From Bacillota bacterium (GTDB lineage Bacteria > Bacillota > Clostridia > Lachnospirales > Lachnospiraceae): DNA of 64,000 nt. Position 1 is the first letter of the stretch. Each line of letters begins with the position of its first letter. Under the pieces are notes generated by a model. The model made no database searches and was not told the DNA's origin. It was given only the letters and a program-made list of their open reading frames with translations. The position numbers and the translations under genes are program-made. Location: assembly GCA_023418475.1 (NCBI GenBank), contig JAEZZO010000009.1:66927-130926 (forward strand), in the 5' to 3' direction. Positions 43,547 through 53,257 of this stretch are shown here, in pieces.

Positions 43547-46333
43547 TTATTGGTAATTTTCCCCGGCTTTTATAACTGCATCCTCTACTCTGTCATAAGT
43601 AGTGATTGCCTTAATCCCTTTTTCCCGTAATTTTATTTTTGGTACTTCACCAATTCGCATGGACAAAACGCCCTGGCAATCGTAAATTGTGTCAATAATC
43701 CGTTTTATTTTATCTGTTTCCTCATCACATTCGTCGTTTCCACTGCAATATTTTACTACCACTCTGGTTTCCAGATAAGCAGCTTCTCCCTTCTTGTATT
43801 CATATATGTAGAATTCTTTGGCATGCCCAAAATGTAAATCCACCAAGCTTCCATTTTTCGAAGCCACGGCGAAACGGTAGATGGCCTCGGTTTTCTGGGA
43901 GGTTTTTCCTTCTGCGAAACCACGGATATCAATAGATTGGTCTTCATCCAGGGTTCCGACAGCATCTGCTCTGCATTGCCGGCAATGATACATCTGCTTA
44001 AGTATGCTGCCACATTCCTTCCTTAGCTGGTCTATTTCCTTTTCATTCATCTTCGGTAAGCTTTCAAATCCGCTCCCGATAACGCTTATGTGAGGCATAA
44101 TATTTGTAATATAAGCACCGGCCTCTTTCACCACTCTAACAACCTCAGGAATATGTGCATCATTTATTCCTTTCAGTGCTACAATATTTATCTTACAGAT
44201 TATTCCGTAAGAAGTTAAAAGCCGTATACCATTTAGTTGATTTGATACCATAATTGCACCTGCTGCATCCTGTTCATATTTTCTTCCCCTGTAATTAACA
44301 TATTTATAGATCTGTCCTGCTAACCGCATATCCACTGCATTTATAGTAATAGTTACATGGCTGACTCCAAGTCCTGCAAGATCAGCTGCATATTCCGGCA
44401 GCATTAAGCCATTGGTAGAGAGGCAGAAGGTTACTACAGGGTCATGTTCTCTTATCAGCTCCAAAGTTTTCTTCGTCTCTTCCCAGTTCGCAAGTGCATC
44501 TCCCGGTCCGGCGATTCCTACAACCGTGAGGTTTGACATTCTCTCTTTAACTTTCATATAGCGATGAAGTGCCTCTTCTGGTGTCAGGATGCTTGTGGTT
44601 ACTCCTGGTCTGCTTTCATTCGGACAGTCAAATTTTCTGACACAATAATTACACTGAACATTGCATTTTGGTGCAACCGGAAGATGAATTCTGGCATAGT
44701 TATGGGCCGAACAGTTGTAACAGGGATGGCTTTTCGTTTTCTGCCGTAATATCTCAGTCCGCTGTTCTACATCGGTTAATGTTATTTTATGCTTCGTACC
44801 GGCGTCTGTATTTTCCTCCCTCCCATTCTCTTTTTCCTTCTCTTTCGTTCCCTTATTTTCAGTCCCTGTATCCTCTGTTTTCTTATCTTCTGTTTTCTCA
44901 TCTTCTGTTTCCTTATTTTCCCTTTTCTTATCTTCTAATCCCTTATCTTCCGTTTCCTTAAAATATTTAGAATACGCCTCATCACGGTAAGCAGTTTCTT
45001 TTCCTGCAAGAATTGCATTCGTTATCTCATCCAGAAGTGTCAGCGTACCCTCATACCCCAACAGACGCAGCCTCTGTCCTCCTATACGGTCATGTATCGG
45101 AAACCCTCTTCTGATCAAAGGAATTTTGAGTGCCTGCTCTATTCTTCTTCCATCCGAATTTCCGATCAAAAGATTTGCCTTATACTTTATTGCCATCTCT
45201 TCAATTTCTTTAAAATCGGCATCATCCTTTATTTCATATTCTGTGATAAAATGAATTTTGGCTGTTTCTTTCACTTCCTGTTCAATAAAGGAAGAAAGCT
45301 GCGGGCAGACAGAACCCGTGGCCACCCCTGCCGGTACTATTCCATTTTCCCGGCACAATCTTACTATAGATATAATCTGATCAGGTTCTCCGAAAATAAT
45401 TGCTCTTCCATCCGCGTTATATTTATGACTGTCCACCATACTGTCCAGGTAGCGTGCTCTTTGCTTTCGTATTTCCTCCGGCATCTCTCTTCCAGAAAGA
45501 GTACATAATTCTTCATAAAAAGCATCTGTATCACGAAGTCCGGTTGGTAGATTTAATCGATGACAGGGTACTGCGTATTCTTTCTCCAGATACTTACCAG
45601 GGGATTCTAAAAGATCCATATTGCATAATTCCAGAGTAACGAATGCACCAGCCATTTCTCTTATCTCAAACAGAGGTGTTCCCCCCTCCGGAAGTCTCGA
45701 ATAGACATCTTTATGACCGCCATCCAAATTCTCGGATAAATCCGGCAGAAGAATTGCTTCGAAACCGAATTGGCGAAAAGTCTGCTTTAAAAACCTGGTA
45801 TCCGCAGGACTAATTGTGGATGTAATCACATTTATCTTTTGATTGGGTATTCTGTTCATGCGAACCTGCGATACAATCTGATATAAAGCCCCAAAGTAGC
45901 CTTCGAACTGGGTCCCGCCGTATCCAGCAGAATTAATTGGAACGATCTCAACATTCCGGTACTGAGGATATTCATCATAGAAGTTTTGAATAATTCGTTT
46001 AAGATCCTCTCCAATGGTTTCTGCAAGACAGGTTGTCGGAACCCCTACTACGCTTGGGCGATAAACATCAATCAGATTCTTTAATCCCTTCTTTAAATTA
46101 TTTTCTCCTCCATATATAGTTCCATTCTCGGTCAGGGATGACGATGCAATATCTACCGGCTCATTATAATGAGTTGCCATATGCCGTCTGATATAGGTAC
46201 TGCAGCCCTGGGAGCCATGCAAAATAGACATTGCACCCTCTATTCCGTATAATGCGGTAACTGCTCCAAGCGGCATACACATTTTGCAGGGATTGGTGTT
46301 AAGATTAACGAGTGATTTTATTTTTGTTTTCAT
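43547..46333 (-). CDS. nifN-B: NifN-NifB fusion protein for FeMo-cofactor assembly
   Basis: 928 residues from the ATG at 46333 (MKTKIKSLVNLNTNPCKMCM), with AAGGTGATGT upstream; it overlaps the nifE end by 29 bases. NifN part 1-450: CKMCMPLGAV, LHGSQGCSTYIRR. A repetitive linker of Lys/Glu/Asp/Thr follows (about 456-518). NifB part from about 540: radical SAM motif CNVQCNYC near 557-564 and a C-terminal NifX-like domain (FAVASKNGSLVDLHFGHAKE). NifB makes the NifB-cofactor; NifEN matures it. The fusion is known in clostridia. Confidence 0.95.
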   Translation of the reverse strand: MKTKIKSLVNLNTNPCKMCMPLGAVTALYGIEGAMSILHGSQGCSTYIRRHMATHYNEPVDIASSSLTENGTIYGGENNLKKGLKNLIDVYRPSVVGVPTTCLAETIGEDLKRIIQNFYDEYPQYRNVEIVPINSAGYGGTQFEGYFGALYQIVSQVRMNRIPNQKINVITSTISPADTRFLKQTFRQFGFEAILLPDLSENLDGGHKDVYSRLPEGGTPLFEIREMAGAFVTLELCNMDLLESPGKYLEKEYAVPCHRLNLPTGLRDTDAFYEELCTLSGREMPEEIRKQRARYLDSMVDSHKYNADGRAIIFGEPDQIISIVRLCRENGIVPAGVATGSVCPQLSSFIEQEVKETAKIHFITEYEIKDDADFKEIEEMAIKYKANLLIGNSDGRRIEQALKIPLIRRGFPIHDRIGGQRLRLLGYEGTLTLLDEITNAILAGKETAYRDEAYSKYFKETEDKGLEDKKRENKETEDEKTEDKKTEDTGTENKGTKEKEKENGREENTDAGTKHKITLTDVEQRTEILRQKTKSHPCYNCSAHNYARIHLPVAPKCNVQCNYCVRKFDCPNESRPGVTTSILTPEEALHRYMKVKERMSNLTVVGIAGPGDALANWEETKKTLELIREHDPVVTFCLSTNGLMLPEYAADLAGLGVSHVTITINAVDMRLAGQIYKYVNYRGRKYEQDAAGAIMVSNQLNGIRLLTSYGIICKINIVALKGINDAHIPEVVRVVKEAGAYITNIMPHISVIGSGFESLPKMNEKEIDQLRKECGSILKQMYHCRQCRADAVGTLDEDQSIDIRGFAEGKTSQKTEAIYRFAVASKNGSLVDLHFGHAKEFYIYEYKKGEAAYLETRVVVKYCSGNDECDEETDKIKRIIDTIYDCQGVLSMRIGEVPKIKLREKGIKAITTYDRVEDAVIKAGENYQ

Positions 46334-47717
46334 ATACATCACCTTCTTTCTTATCGTGAAGGAATTCCCATACCGGACTGTTGATACTCTGGTTAATTTC
46401 CCTCGTAAAATTATAAACTCCCTCAAAACCGGCTAGTGCATGCTTTCTTTCATGATTATGATCACAAAAGGCAATTCCGAGCTTATATGCCAATGGCCTC
46501 TCCTTCACACCCCCAACCAGAATGTCGGCACCTTTCTCCTTCATGAACTTTTCCAGCTCTGCCGGATTAGTATCATCCAGTATAATAGTATCTCCGGCAA
46601 CAAGATGCTCAATCTTCTCGTATTCGTCCTTCTTTCCTGTCTGTGTACCTACCACCACGGTTTGAATGCCCATCATTTGAAATTGTTTTATCAGGGAAAT
46701 TGCTTTGAAGCCTCCGCCTACATAGATGGCGGCCTTCTTTCCTGCCAATCGGCTTCTGTAGGGTTCCATAAAGTTCCTGCATTTTATCTCTTCTTTCCTG
46801 CAAAATTCAGCGGCTACTTTGTATGCTTTCTCATTGCCCAGTGCCTTTGCAATTCTAAGTAAGGAGTCTGTAGTATCGTCTATTCCAAAGAAACTTACCT
46901 TAATAAAGGGAATGCCGAATTCTTCCTCCATTTTGTTGGCCAGATACGTACTGGAACCTGCACACTGTACTATATTAAGTGCGGCCTGCGGAGCCTTTAT
47001 CATATTCTCATAGCTTGCATCACCGGTAAAAGTAGATAAAACATCGATTCCCATACGTTTTATATAATTTTTTATGATCCACATCTCTCCCGCCAGATTA
47101 AAATCACCCAATATGTTAATTGCCTGCACTTTACGATTGGAACGATAAGGCATCAGAATCTCCATAATAGCATTGCAGGCCATTTTGTAACCGGTAGCTT
47201 TATTTCCTGAGAAACCGGCTGATTTTACCGGGACAATCGGCCGTTGATATTTGGCTGACATCTGTTTACAAACAGCGTCGACATCATCTCCGATCACTCC
47301 CACAATACAGGTAGCATAGACAAAAATAACTTTGGGATGATATTTTTGCGCAATTTCCTCAATAGCCGCCGTCAGTTTATCTACACCTCCAAAAATAATA
47401 TCCCGCTCTCTTAAGTCAGTCGAAAAGCTGTTCCGGTAAATATCATCTCCACTCGATAGGCTGCCTCGTATATCCCAGGTATAGCTTGCACATCCAATTG
47501 GTCCATGTACAATATGAAAAGCATCTGTAATCGGATTTAGAACCACTCTGGCTCCGCAATAGACACAAGCTCTCTGACTTACAGAACCGGATACGGAATT
47601 TGCATCGCAGCGCAGGCTTTTGCTGTCTTCGCCGCAGCATCCTTCATTTTTCAATAAAATGAATTGTTTTCTTTCTTCCAATACAGAAGTGTCTTTTAAA
47701 AAGATGCTATTATTCAT
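46305..47717 (-). CDS. nifE: FeMo-cofactor scaffold protein NifE
   Basis: 470 residues of the NifD-like superfamily: RACVYCGARVVLNPITDAFH, IVHGPIGCASYTW, YATCIVGVIGDDVDAV, and STFTGDASYENM. Cysteines for the cluster bridging NifE and NifN are present. AAGGTGAAATTTAT precedes the ATG. It starts a second nif unit, behind a terminator that follows nifK. Confidence 0.95.
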   Translation of the reverse strand: MNNSIFLKDTSVLEERKQFILLKNEGCCGEDSKSLRCDANSVSGSVSQRACVYCGARVVLNPITDAFHIVHGPIGCASYTWDIRGSLSSGDDIYRNSFSTDLRERDIIFGGVDKLTAAIEEIAQKYHPKVIFVYATCIVGVIGDDVDAVCKQMSAKYQRPIVPVKSAGFSGNKATGYKMACNAIMEILMPYRSNRKVQAINILGDFNLAGEMWIIKNYIKRMGIDVLSTFTGDASYENMIKAPQAALNIVQCAGSSTYLANKMEEEFGIPFIKVSFFGIDDTTDSLLRIAKALGNEKAYKVAAEFCRKEEIKCRNFMEPYRSRLAGKKAAIYVGGGFKAISLIKQFQMMGIQTVVVGTQTGKKDEYEKIEHLVAGDTIILDDTNPAELEKFMKEKGADILVGGVKERPLAYKLGIAFCDHNHERKHALAGFEGVYNFTREINQSINSPVWEFLHDKKEGDVYENKNKITR

Positions 47718-47770
47718 ATAAATTTCACCTTACCTTTCTTATTTTACTAGAGATGAATGTGATTTAAAGG

Positions 47771-47880
47771 TGCCCTTAGATGCCCTTAGCTCCTTTTACT
47801 TACTTTACCTTCGCCTGCTCAGAACGCTCCGCTTCACCAGATGGGCTCAGCCAATCTGCGCAAAATAAGCTATGAGCATT
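47771..47880. repeat. Repeat family D, copy 2
   Basis: See 30125-30240: pieces GCCCTTAGCTCCTTTTACTT, ACCTTCGCCTGCTCAGAACG, CTTCACCAGATGG and CCAATCTGCGCAAAATAAGC occur in the same order. It lies in the nifK/nifE gap, upstream of nifE, where a promoter would be expected; I found no convincing -35/-10 pair. Confidence 0.55.
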
Positions 47881-47929
47881 CAATGACCGGTTTATTGAGA
47901 TGATGAACGTTGTGTAAAATAAGTGATCG

Positions 47930-47977
47930 AAAAAGAAGCCGGAAATGAGCACTTTTACTCATTTCGAGCTTCTTCTT
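47930..47977 (-). terminator. Terminator after nifK
   Basis: On the minus strand GAAGCTCGAAATGAG pairs with CTCATTTCCGGCTTC around a nine-base loop, with T5 following. It lies 25-70 bases beyond the nifK stop and would end or attenuate the nifH-I1-I2-D-K transcript before nifE. Confidence 0.8.
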
Positions 47978-47999
47978 TGAAGAATGGTTTATTGTATTT

Positions 48000-49391
48000 T
48001 TACATTACAACCTCTACATCCTTTTCTTCACAATGACTGTCCTGATAATCCATTAGTGCACTCGTGATCTTATCCAGCATGTGCATGGCTCCACGATATC
48101 CAACCAAAGGGTAATGATAATGCAAATAACGGTCTATAATCGGAAAACCAAGTCTGACCAGCGGTATGTTTTCTGCTCTGGCTATATGCTTTCCATGTGT
48201 TCCTCCAAGGAGAAGATCTACCGCATCATTCTTGATCCACTGATGCAGCAGGAAAAGATCTGTTGTGGTATTCAATTGCGTAGCTGCCTGCACAATACAA
48301 CCTTCTACTCCATATTTCGCAAGGAGCTCCTTACCGTCTCTCTCAAAAGATTCACTTGGTGTGCCTGTAATACAATACTTAGGTATCATTCCCATTTCCA
48401 GACAAAACTGCATGATCCCCAGCACGGTATCCGGATCACCGTAAATTGCTGCCTTCTTCTCGTAAGTATATTGATGTGTATCTGTCATCATGTCAACGAG
48501 CTGACCTCTTTCGTATTCAATCTCCTCAGGAACTTCCTTTCCGGAAAATGCCTGCAGTTTGAGAATGAAATCATCTGTCGCCTGAACTCCCATCGGGTAG
48601 GGTAGTATCTCTCCCTTAATTTTCGTTTTCTTCTCAAAGAAATTGATGCACGGTGTCGAAATTGTATTTCCCAGTCCCAAAGCTGCCTTGCAATTCCCCA
48701 TATCCTGTATATCAGAAATCTTTGTTCCTCCTGACGGATACATCTCATAATTACCGGTCAACGGTGTATCTACCACTCCGTCTGTATCCGGCAGCATAAT
48801 GAAGGGAACCTGCATTAATTGCAGCAATCTCTTTAACTCTACATAATCGCCCGGATTACCCCATCCCGGAAAGAATGCCAGCTTACCGTTTTGTGTTGTC
48901 TTTTGTTTTACCAGGTATTTCACGAAACCGTTCACCATATTGAAGAAACCGTTAATATGGGAACCGTAATAGCTGGGAGTATTACAATGTACAATATATT
49001 TTCCGGGTGGAAGTGACGGAGTTATATCCGTTAATAAAGCATTTAAATCGTCTCCTATGGTCTCAGAGAGGCAGGTGGTATGTACGGCAATGATATCCGG
49101 ATGATACAGATCCATGATATTCTTGACTGCCGTTTTCAGGTTGGAGCCACCGCCGAAGACAGAAGCACCCTCCGTAAAAGAGCTGGTGGATGCCTGGATT
49201 GGATCTTTGAAATGTCTTGTCAAAAACATTCTATGAAAAGCTGCGCAACCCTGGGAGCCATGACTGTGAGGCAGACATCCGTGAACTCCCAGTGCTGCAT
49301 ATAATGCTCCGACAGGCTGGCAGGTCTTACAGGGATTAATCACTAAGCTATTTCTTTCTGTACAGACTTCCTTTGGAGTATAATCTAACAT
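48000..49391 (-). CDS. nifK: Nitrogenase MoFe protein beta chain
   Basis: 463 residues, the short clostridial form lacking the N-terminal extension of proteobacterial NifK. P-cluster ligands: INPCKTCQPVGALYA, HSHGSQGCAAFHR, and VHTTCLSETIGDDLNAL. C-terminal GFPIIDRYLHYHYPLVGYRG is typical. The ATG overlaps the nifD stop by one base (TAATG) with AGGAGGTGAAG upstream, ensuring equal synthesis with NifD. Confidence 0.97.
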   Translation of the reverse strand: MLDYTPKEVCTERNSLVINPCKTCQPVGALYAALGVHGCLPHSHGSQGCAAFHRMFLTRHFKDPIQASTSSFTEGASVFGGGSNLKTAVKNIMDLYHPDIIAVHTTCLSETIGDDLNALLTDITPSLPPGKYIVHCNTPSYYGSHINGFFNMVNGFVKYLVKQKTTQNGKLAFFPGWGNPGDYVELKRLLQLMQVPFIMLPDTDGVVDTPLTGNYEMYPSGGTKISDIQDMGNCKAALGLGNTISTPCINFFEKKTKIKGEILPYPMGVQATDDFILKLQAFSGKEVPEEIEYERGQLVDMMTDTHQYTYEKKAAIYGDPDTVLGIMQFCLEMGMIPKYCITGTPSESFERDGKELLAKYGVEGCIVQAATQLNTTTDLFLLHQWIKNDAVDLLLGGTHGKHIARAENIPLVRLGFPIIDRYLHYHYPLVGYRGAMHMLDKITSALMDYQDSHCEEKDVEVVM

Positions 49392-51001
49392 TATGCTTCA
49401 CCTCCTAATTCTGCATTTAAGGTAGGTACGGTTTTCCAGGGAGCCTTGATAAATCCCCAGGCAGGGATATAAAGTCCCATTGTTAAGTCATGCGCAAAGC
49501 GAACCGCTCCTTGAAAACAGGAATATGGTCCCTGATAATCATAGGAATGAATTTGCCTGGATAATCGACCGCTTTTTTGGATCACAAATTTATCCTTAAT
49601 TCCGGAAAAGAATACATCCGGTTTCAAAGTACGTAAAAATTCTTCTGTTTCATAATGGTTAAGATCATCCGATATCAGTGCTCCCTTATCCATATCCTTA
49701 AACATCCCGCCGTAATAATTGAGTATTCCTCCCTCTTCAAGCTTCTTTCTTCTCTCCTCCGGAATTCTGTCTTCACGATAGAAGGAGCTATCCGGCTGCA
49801 TGGTAAGTGTTTCAATATTTTTGGAATCGGCATCCGGTACGATGCTGGGGATAACCTCCCTGCCTTCATAATCATCACGATGTGCAAATTCATAGCCTGC
49901 CAGTACCGTTTTCATACCAAGATCCCTTAGTAACAGCTGATAATGATGGGAACGGGAACCACCGACATAGATAGCAGCTGTTTTTCCTTTCAGCTTACTT
50001 TTATAAAATTCAATTTCTTCTTCGATTACTGCGCATTCTTCTGCAATCACCTCTTCCACAGACCTCGTCAGCTCAGGGTCATCGAAATACGCTGCTATAT
50101 CCCGCAGAGACTGTTTTGTAGCATCAACACCAATAAAATTTACCTTCACCCAGTCCATACCGTATTTATCTTTCATCATTTCAGCAACATAATTAATTGA
50201 TCGGTGACACTGTACCAGATTTAAATCTGCAAGATGCGCATTCTTCATATCTCTGTAGCTTCCACCACCGGTAAATGTGGATACAACCTCAATGCCGCAT
50301 TTGTGTAATAATCTTTCCGTCTCCCAGCCATCACCGCCGATATTATATTCCCCTAACACGTTAACCGAATATTTTCCCTTGGGTTTCGTTATCCCTGTTC
50401 CTACAATATAGCGGATCAGCTGGTTGGATGCGATATGATGGCCGGCTGACTGACTTACACCCTTATAGCCTTCACAGGAAAATGCGATGCACTTCAGTCC
50501 CTCATATTCTTCTTGTGCCCACTTAGCAATAGCATGGATATCATCACCGATTAAGCCAACCGGACAAGTAGAGCAGATAGAAATCATCTTGGGATGGAAA
50601 ATACTCATACATTCTTCAATGGCCTTCTTTAATTTCTTTTCACCGCCAAAAACTATATTTGATTCCTGCATATCTGTGGTAAAGCAATATTCCAAATAGC
50701 AGTCTGCATGCTCACCGTTTTTATCATTTGCAGTATTTTTATGTCTGCGTGTTCCCCATGAATAAAAGGAACAGCCGACCGGACCGTGAACAATAATTGC
50801 ATTGTCTCCCATAGGACCCAGCACAACACCCTTGCAGCCTGCAAAACAGCAACCGCGCTGTGTGATTATGCCCGGAATTGTTCGAACATTGGCAAGTACT
50901 TCATTTGCTGCGGTTTCACCTACCGTAATTACATGCTGTTTTCTATTTCTGTAAACCTTAGCACTATATTTCTCCAACACTTGATCCCGAATGTCACTCA
51001 T
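49391..51001 (-). CDS. nifD: Nitrogenase MoFe protein alpha chain
   Basis: 536 residues from the ATG at 51001 (MSDIRDQVLEKYSAKVYRNR). P-cluster cysteines in QRGCCFAGCKG, HGPVGCSFYSW and CSTCPVGLIGDD; cofactor-region VSQSAGHHIAS; FeMo-cofactor ligand Cys in LVQCHRSINYV and His in RQIHSYDYQGPYS. About 50 extra residues after EFAHRDDYEGREVIP mark the C. pasteurianum-type insertion. No delta-subunit gene (anfG/vnfG) lies nearby, so this is a molybdenum enzyme. Confidence 0.97.
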   Translation of the reverse strand: MSDIRDQVLEKYSAKVYRNRKQHVITVGETAANEVLANVRTIPGIITQRGCCFAGCKGVVLGPMGDNAIIVHGPVGCSFYSWGTRRHKNTANDKNGEHADCYLEYCFTTDMQESNIVFGGEKKLKKAIEECMSIFHPKMISICSTCPVGLIGDDIHAIAKWAQEEYEGLKCIAFSCEGYKGVSQSAGHHIASNQLIRYIVGTGITKPKGKYSVNVLGEYNIGGDGWETERLLHKCGIEVVSTFTGGGSYRDMKNAHLADLNLVQCHRSINYVAEMMKDKYGMDWVKVNFIGVDATKQSLRDIAAYFDDPELTRSVEEVIAEECAVIEEEIEFYKSKLKGKTAAIYVGGSRSHHYQLLLRDLGMKTVLAGYEFAHRDDYEGREVIPSIVPDADSKNIETLTMQPDSSFYREDRIPEERRKKLEEGGILNYYGGMFKDMDKGALISDDLNHYETEEFLRTLKPDVFFSGIKDKFVIQKSGRLSRQIHSYDYQGPYSCFQGAVRFAHDLTMGLYIPAWGFIKAPWKTVPTLNAELGGEA

Positions 51002-51039
51002 GCTTTCAACCTCCATTTCTTATCAATGTCCTGGTAATT

Positions 51040-51095
51040 GCAAAACTATATAGTTGTTCAAATTATATACAAAGAAAGCACATGTTCCCTTAATT
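51040..51095. repeat. Repeat family A, partial copy
   Basis: AAACTATATAGTTGTTCAAA and TATATACAAAGAAAGCACAT, then ATGTTCCC, match the left half of copy 3. The other half is missing. The 261-base gap 51002-51262 between nifI2 and nifD holds nothing else that I recognise. Confidence 0.55.
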
Positions 51096-51262
51096 TTCAG
51101 ATATATAAATTTAAGCATTGCTACGCTAATAATTTATGTTATAATATATCTGAGGATGCCTTCAAAGAGTACTCATCGTTAATCGCCAATTAACCGATAT
51201 TAAATTCTGAGGTATTCTCATTTATTATTTCACTGCCTCGCATCTCGTGAAATACCTCCCCA

Positions 51263-51649
51263 CTAATAGGTGTCATTATCACTCTGAAGCTTACCATCAC
51301 GAACCCGAAGTGATTCTGTGATAGGAAGAACAAAGATCTTACCATCCCCGGGATGTCCCGTACTGTTAACCTCCATGATGATATCTATAATTCTCTCAAC
51401 ATCCTCATTCTGTACAAACATCGTGATTAATCTTTTCGGAAATAATCGGATTGTTTCCAAAATAGTTTCATTCCCTTCGGAAACTGTCAGATGACCGGAT
51501 GACATTGTGTCTACCAATTCCATATTAAACATCTGCTTGCCTCTTCCCATACAGTTTCTGCAGGTGATGGCGGGATATCCGGCTTCAAGCAGTGCCTGCT
51601 TTGTCTGATTAATTTTATTCATGCGGATAAATGCTAAATTTTCTTTCAT
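51263..51649 (-). CDS. nifI2: PII-like nitrogenase regulator NifI2
   Basis: 128 residues from the ATG at 51649 (MKENLAFIRMNKINQTKQAL), with GGGAGGTAATA upstream. PII fold: NCMGRGKQMF T-loop start, a longer T-loop than NifI1, and GHPGDGKIFVLPI. NifI1 and NifI2 form a hetero-oligomer that inhibits the MoFe protein in response to ATP and 2-oxoglutarate in archaea and clostridia, giving switch-off by ammonium. Confidence 0.94.
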   Translation of the reverse strand: MKENLAFIRMNKINQTKQALLEAGYPAITCRNCMGRGKQMFNMELVDTMSSGHLTVSEGNETILETIRLFPKRLITMFVQNEDVERIIDIIMEVNSTGHPGDGKIFVLPITESLRVRDGKLQSDNDTY

Positions 51650-51760
51650 TATTACCTCCCTTCTGCTGCTAGACAGCTTATTGTGAATCAAATCATGTTT
51701 TCCGGTTTTATTTAGTAATCCCGGCGGCTACATCATAATATATAATTTGTAAACTTCCTG

Positions 51761-52087
51761 TTATAATTCTTTCTTTTTTGTACTGACCGTATATGCTTCT
51801 TCAACAACAGAAACAAAGATACGACCATCGCCAAAATTACCATTCTCACCTGTTCTTGCATATTTCATAATTATTTTAACCAGATCCTCCTTGTCTTCCT
51901 CTTTACAGACAATCATCAGCATTTCCTTGGGAATTTCATCATAATAAACATCCCCGATTTTTACTCCTTTTTGCTTGCCTCGTCCGAAGACATCCATTTT
52001 TGTTACTGCCGGAAATCCTGCCGACATCAATTCCTGTAATACCGTATTTGTCTTTTCTGGTCTGATAATCGCTCTCACTAAATACAT
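51761..52087 (-). CDS. nifI1: PII-like nitrogenase regulator NifI1
   Basis: 108 residues: MYLVRAIIRPEKTNTVLQEL, FGRGKQKGVKIGDVYYDEIP (T-loop) and GNFGDGRIFVSVVEEAYTV. Position between nifH and nifD is diagnostic for nifI genes. It partners NifI2. Confidence 0.96.
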   Translation of the reverse strand: MYLVRAIIRPEKTNTVLQELMSAGFPAVTKMDVFGRGKQKGVKIGDVYYDEIPKEMLMIVCKEEDKEDLVKIIMKYARTGENGNFGDGRIFVSVVEEAYTVSTKKKEL

Positions 52088-52188
52088 ATCCTATCCTCCT
52101 TTATTTTAGCTAACTTGCTAATTGGAACATATACTTGAATATTCTTAAGTCATTGCCTGGATCCGCCATCTGTCTCTCTCAAAATCAT

Positions 52189-53028
52189 TTACTCCAATGC
52201 ACCATATTCCTGCAGAATTTTTTCCAGTTCTTCAATCTTCATCGGATTTGGTATCACTAGCATGGTATTTTCAGAAACCTTCTTGGCTAATGCCCTGTAT
52301 TCATCAGCCTGATGAACATCTGGTGAACATTCGATTACTGTTTTTTTCTGGTTCTCTGCATGCTGTACCGCATTATCACGCGGAACGAAATGCACCATCT
52401 GTGTTCCGATTTTCGCAGCTACCTGCTCTACCAGCTCCTTTTCATTATCAACCTTACGTGAATTACAGATAAGACCACCCAAACGAACGCCTCCCGTTGT
52501 CGCATATTTTCTGATACCCTTGGAAATATTATTTGCCGCATAGAGTGCCATCATTTCTCCTGAACATACTATGTAGATCTCTTGTGCTTTCCCTTCCCGA
52601 ATCGGCATCGCAAAGCCACCGCATACAACATCTCCCAGTACATCGTAAAAGACATAATCCAGATCATCTGTATAGGCTCCCAGCTGCTCCAGCAGGTTAA
52701 TGGATGTAATAATACCTCTTCCTGCACACCCTACACCGGGTTCGGGTCCACCGGATTCAACCCCTTTGATATTGGCACAAACCGTTCCATCCGGGCCTGT
52801 CTTCATGATTTCATCCAGGTCGATATCGTCCCCCTCTTCGCGAAGTGTATCCAGAACGGTTTTCTGTGCCAATCCCCCTAGAACCAGTCTTGTCGAATCA
52901 GCTTTTGGATCACAACCAACAATTAAAATGTGATTTCCCATCTCTGCAAGTCCTGCACACAAGTTTTGTGTTGTTGTTGATTTTCCAATTCCACCCTTAC
53001 CATAAATCGCCAATTGTCTTAACGCCAT
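52189..53028 (-). CDS. nifH: Nitrogenase iron protein
   Basis: 279 residues. P-loop IYGKGGIGKSTTTQN, GCDPKADSTRL, and the two cluster cysteines in PGVGCAGRGI (about 96) and DVLGDVVCGGFAMPIR (about 131). It passes electrons to NifDK with ATP hydrolysis and is needed for cofactor maturation. AAAGGAGGAATAAAAT precedes the ATG; promoter and structured leader lie upstream. Confidence 0.98.
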   Translation of the reverse strand: MALRQLAIYGKGGIGKSTTTQNLCAGLAEMGNHILIVGCDPKADSTRLVLGGLAQKTVLDTLREEGDDIDLDEIMKTGPDGTVCANIKGVESGGPEPGVGCAGRGIITSINLLEQLGAYTDDLDYVFYDVLGDVVCGGFAMPIREGKAQEIYIVCSGEMMALYAANNISKGIRKYATTGGVRLGGLICNSRKVDNEKELVEQVAAKIGTQMVHFVPRDNAVQHAENQKKTVIECSPDVHQADEYRALAKKVSENTMLVIPNPMKIEELEKILQEYGALE

Positions 53029-53250
53029 ATTTTATTCCTCCTTTTATGAATGTGTTTGGAACAAAAGTGTTTTTGACACACTCCCGCGATCATAAAGCTT
53101 AAACGCACAGCCTTGTTCCGCGCGAGGCTGCGCATTCCCTCATGGGGTCTTATTTTATAGGATGTACTCCTATAAAATAAAAGACGTTATATAGACCGCA
53201 GCTATTTACTGATCTATTAACGTCTTTGTTTATAAGTGATATTTAATTTA
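53029..53250 (-). promoter_or_regulatory. Structured 5' leader of the nifH transcript
   Basis: About 220 bases between the promoter and the ATG contain, 5' to 3': an AAGACGTTA/TAACGTCTT pair; a perfect 13-base stem TTATTTTATAGGA/TCCTATAAAATAA with a five-base loop; GCGCAGCC pairing with GGCTGTGC; and AGTGT pairing with ACACT near the ribosome-binding site. No known riboswitch class is recognised. It could set mRNA stability or nitrogen-responsive control. Confidence 0.6.
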
Positions 53251-53257
53251 TATTATT

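Noticed and set aside
44800..44965. Frameshift separating nifN and nifB
   Set aside because: The frame is open throughout and the fusion is known from clostridia; the odd sequence is a repetitive linker.
49391..53028. Possible vanadium or iron-only nitrogenase
   Set aside because: NifD has the Mo-type clostridial insertion and Cys/His ligand contexts, and no delta-subunit gene is present. Only the AnfO-like gene hints otherwise.
53029..53250. Known riboswitch upstream of nifH
   Set aside because: Stem order and conserved loops do not match any class I can recall; left as an unnamed structured leader.
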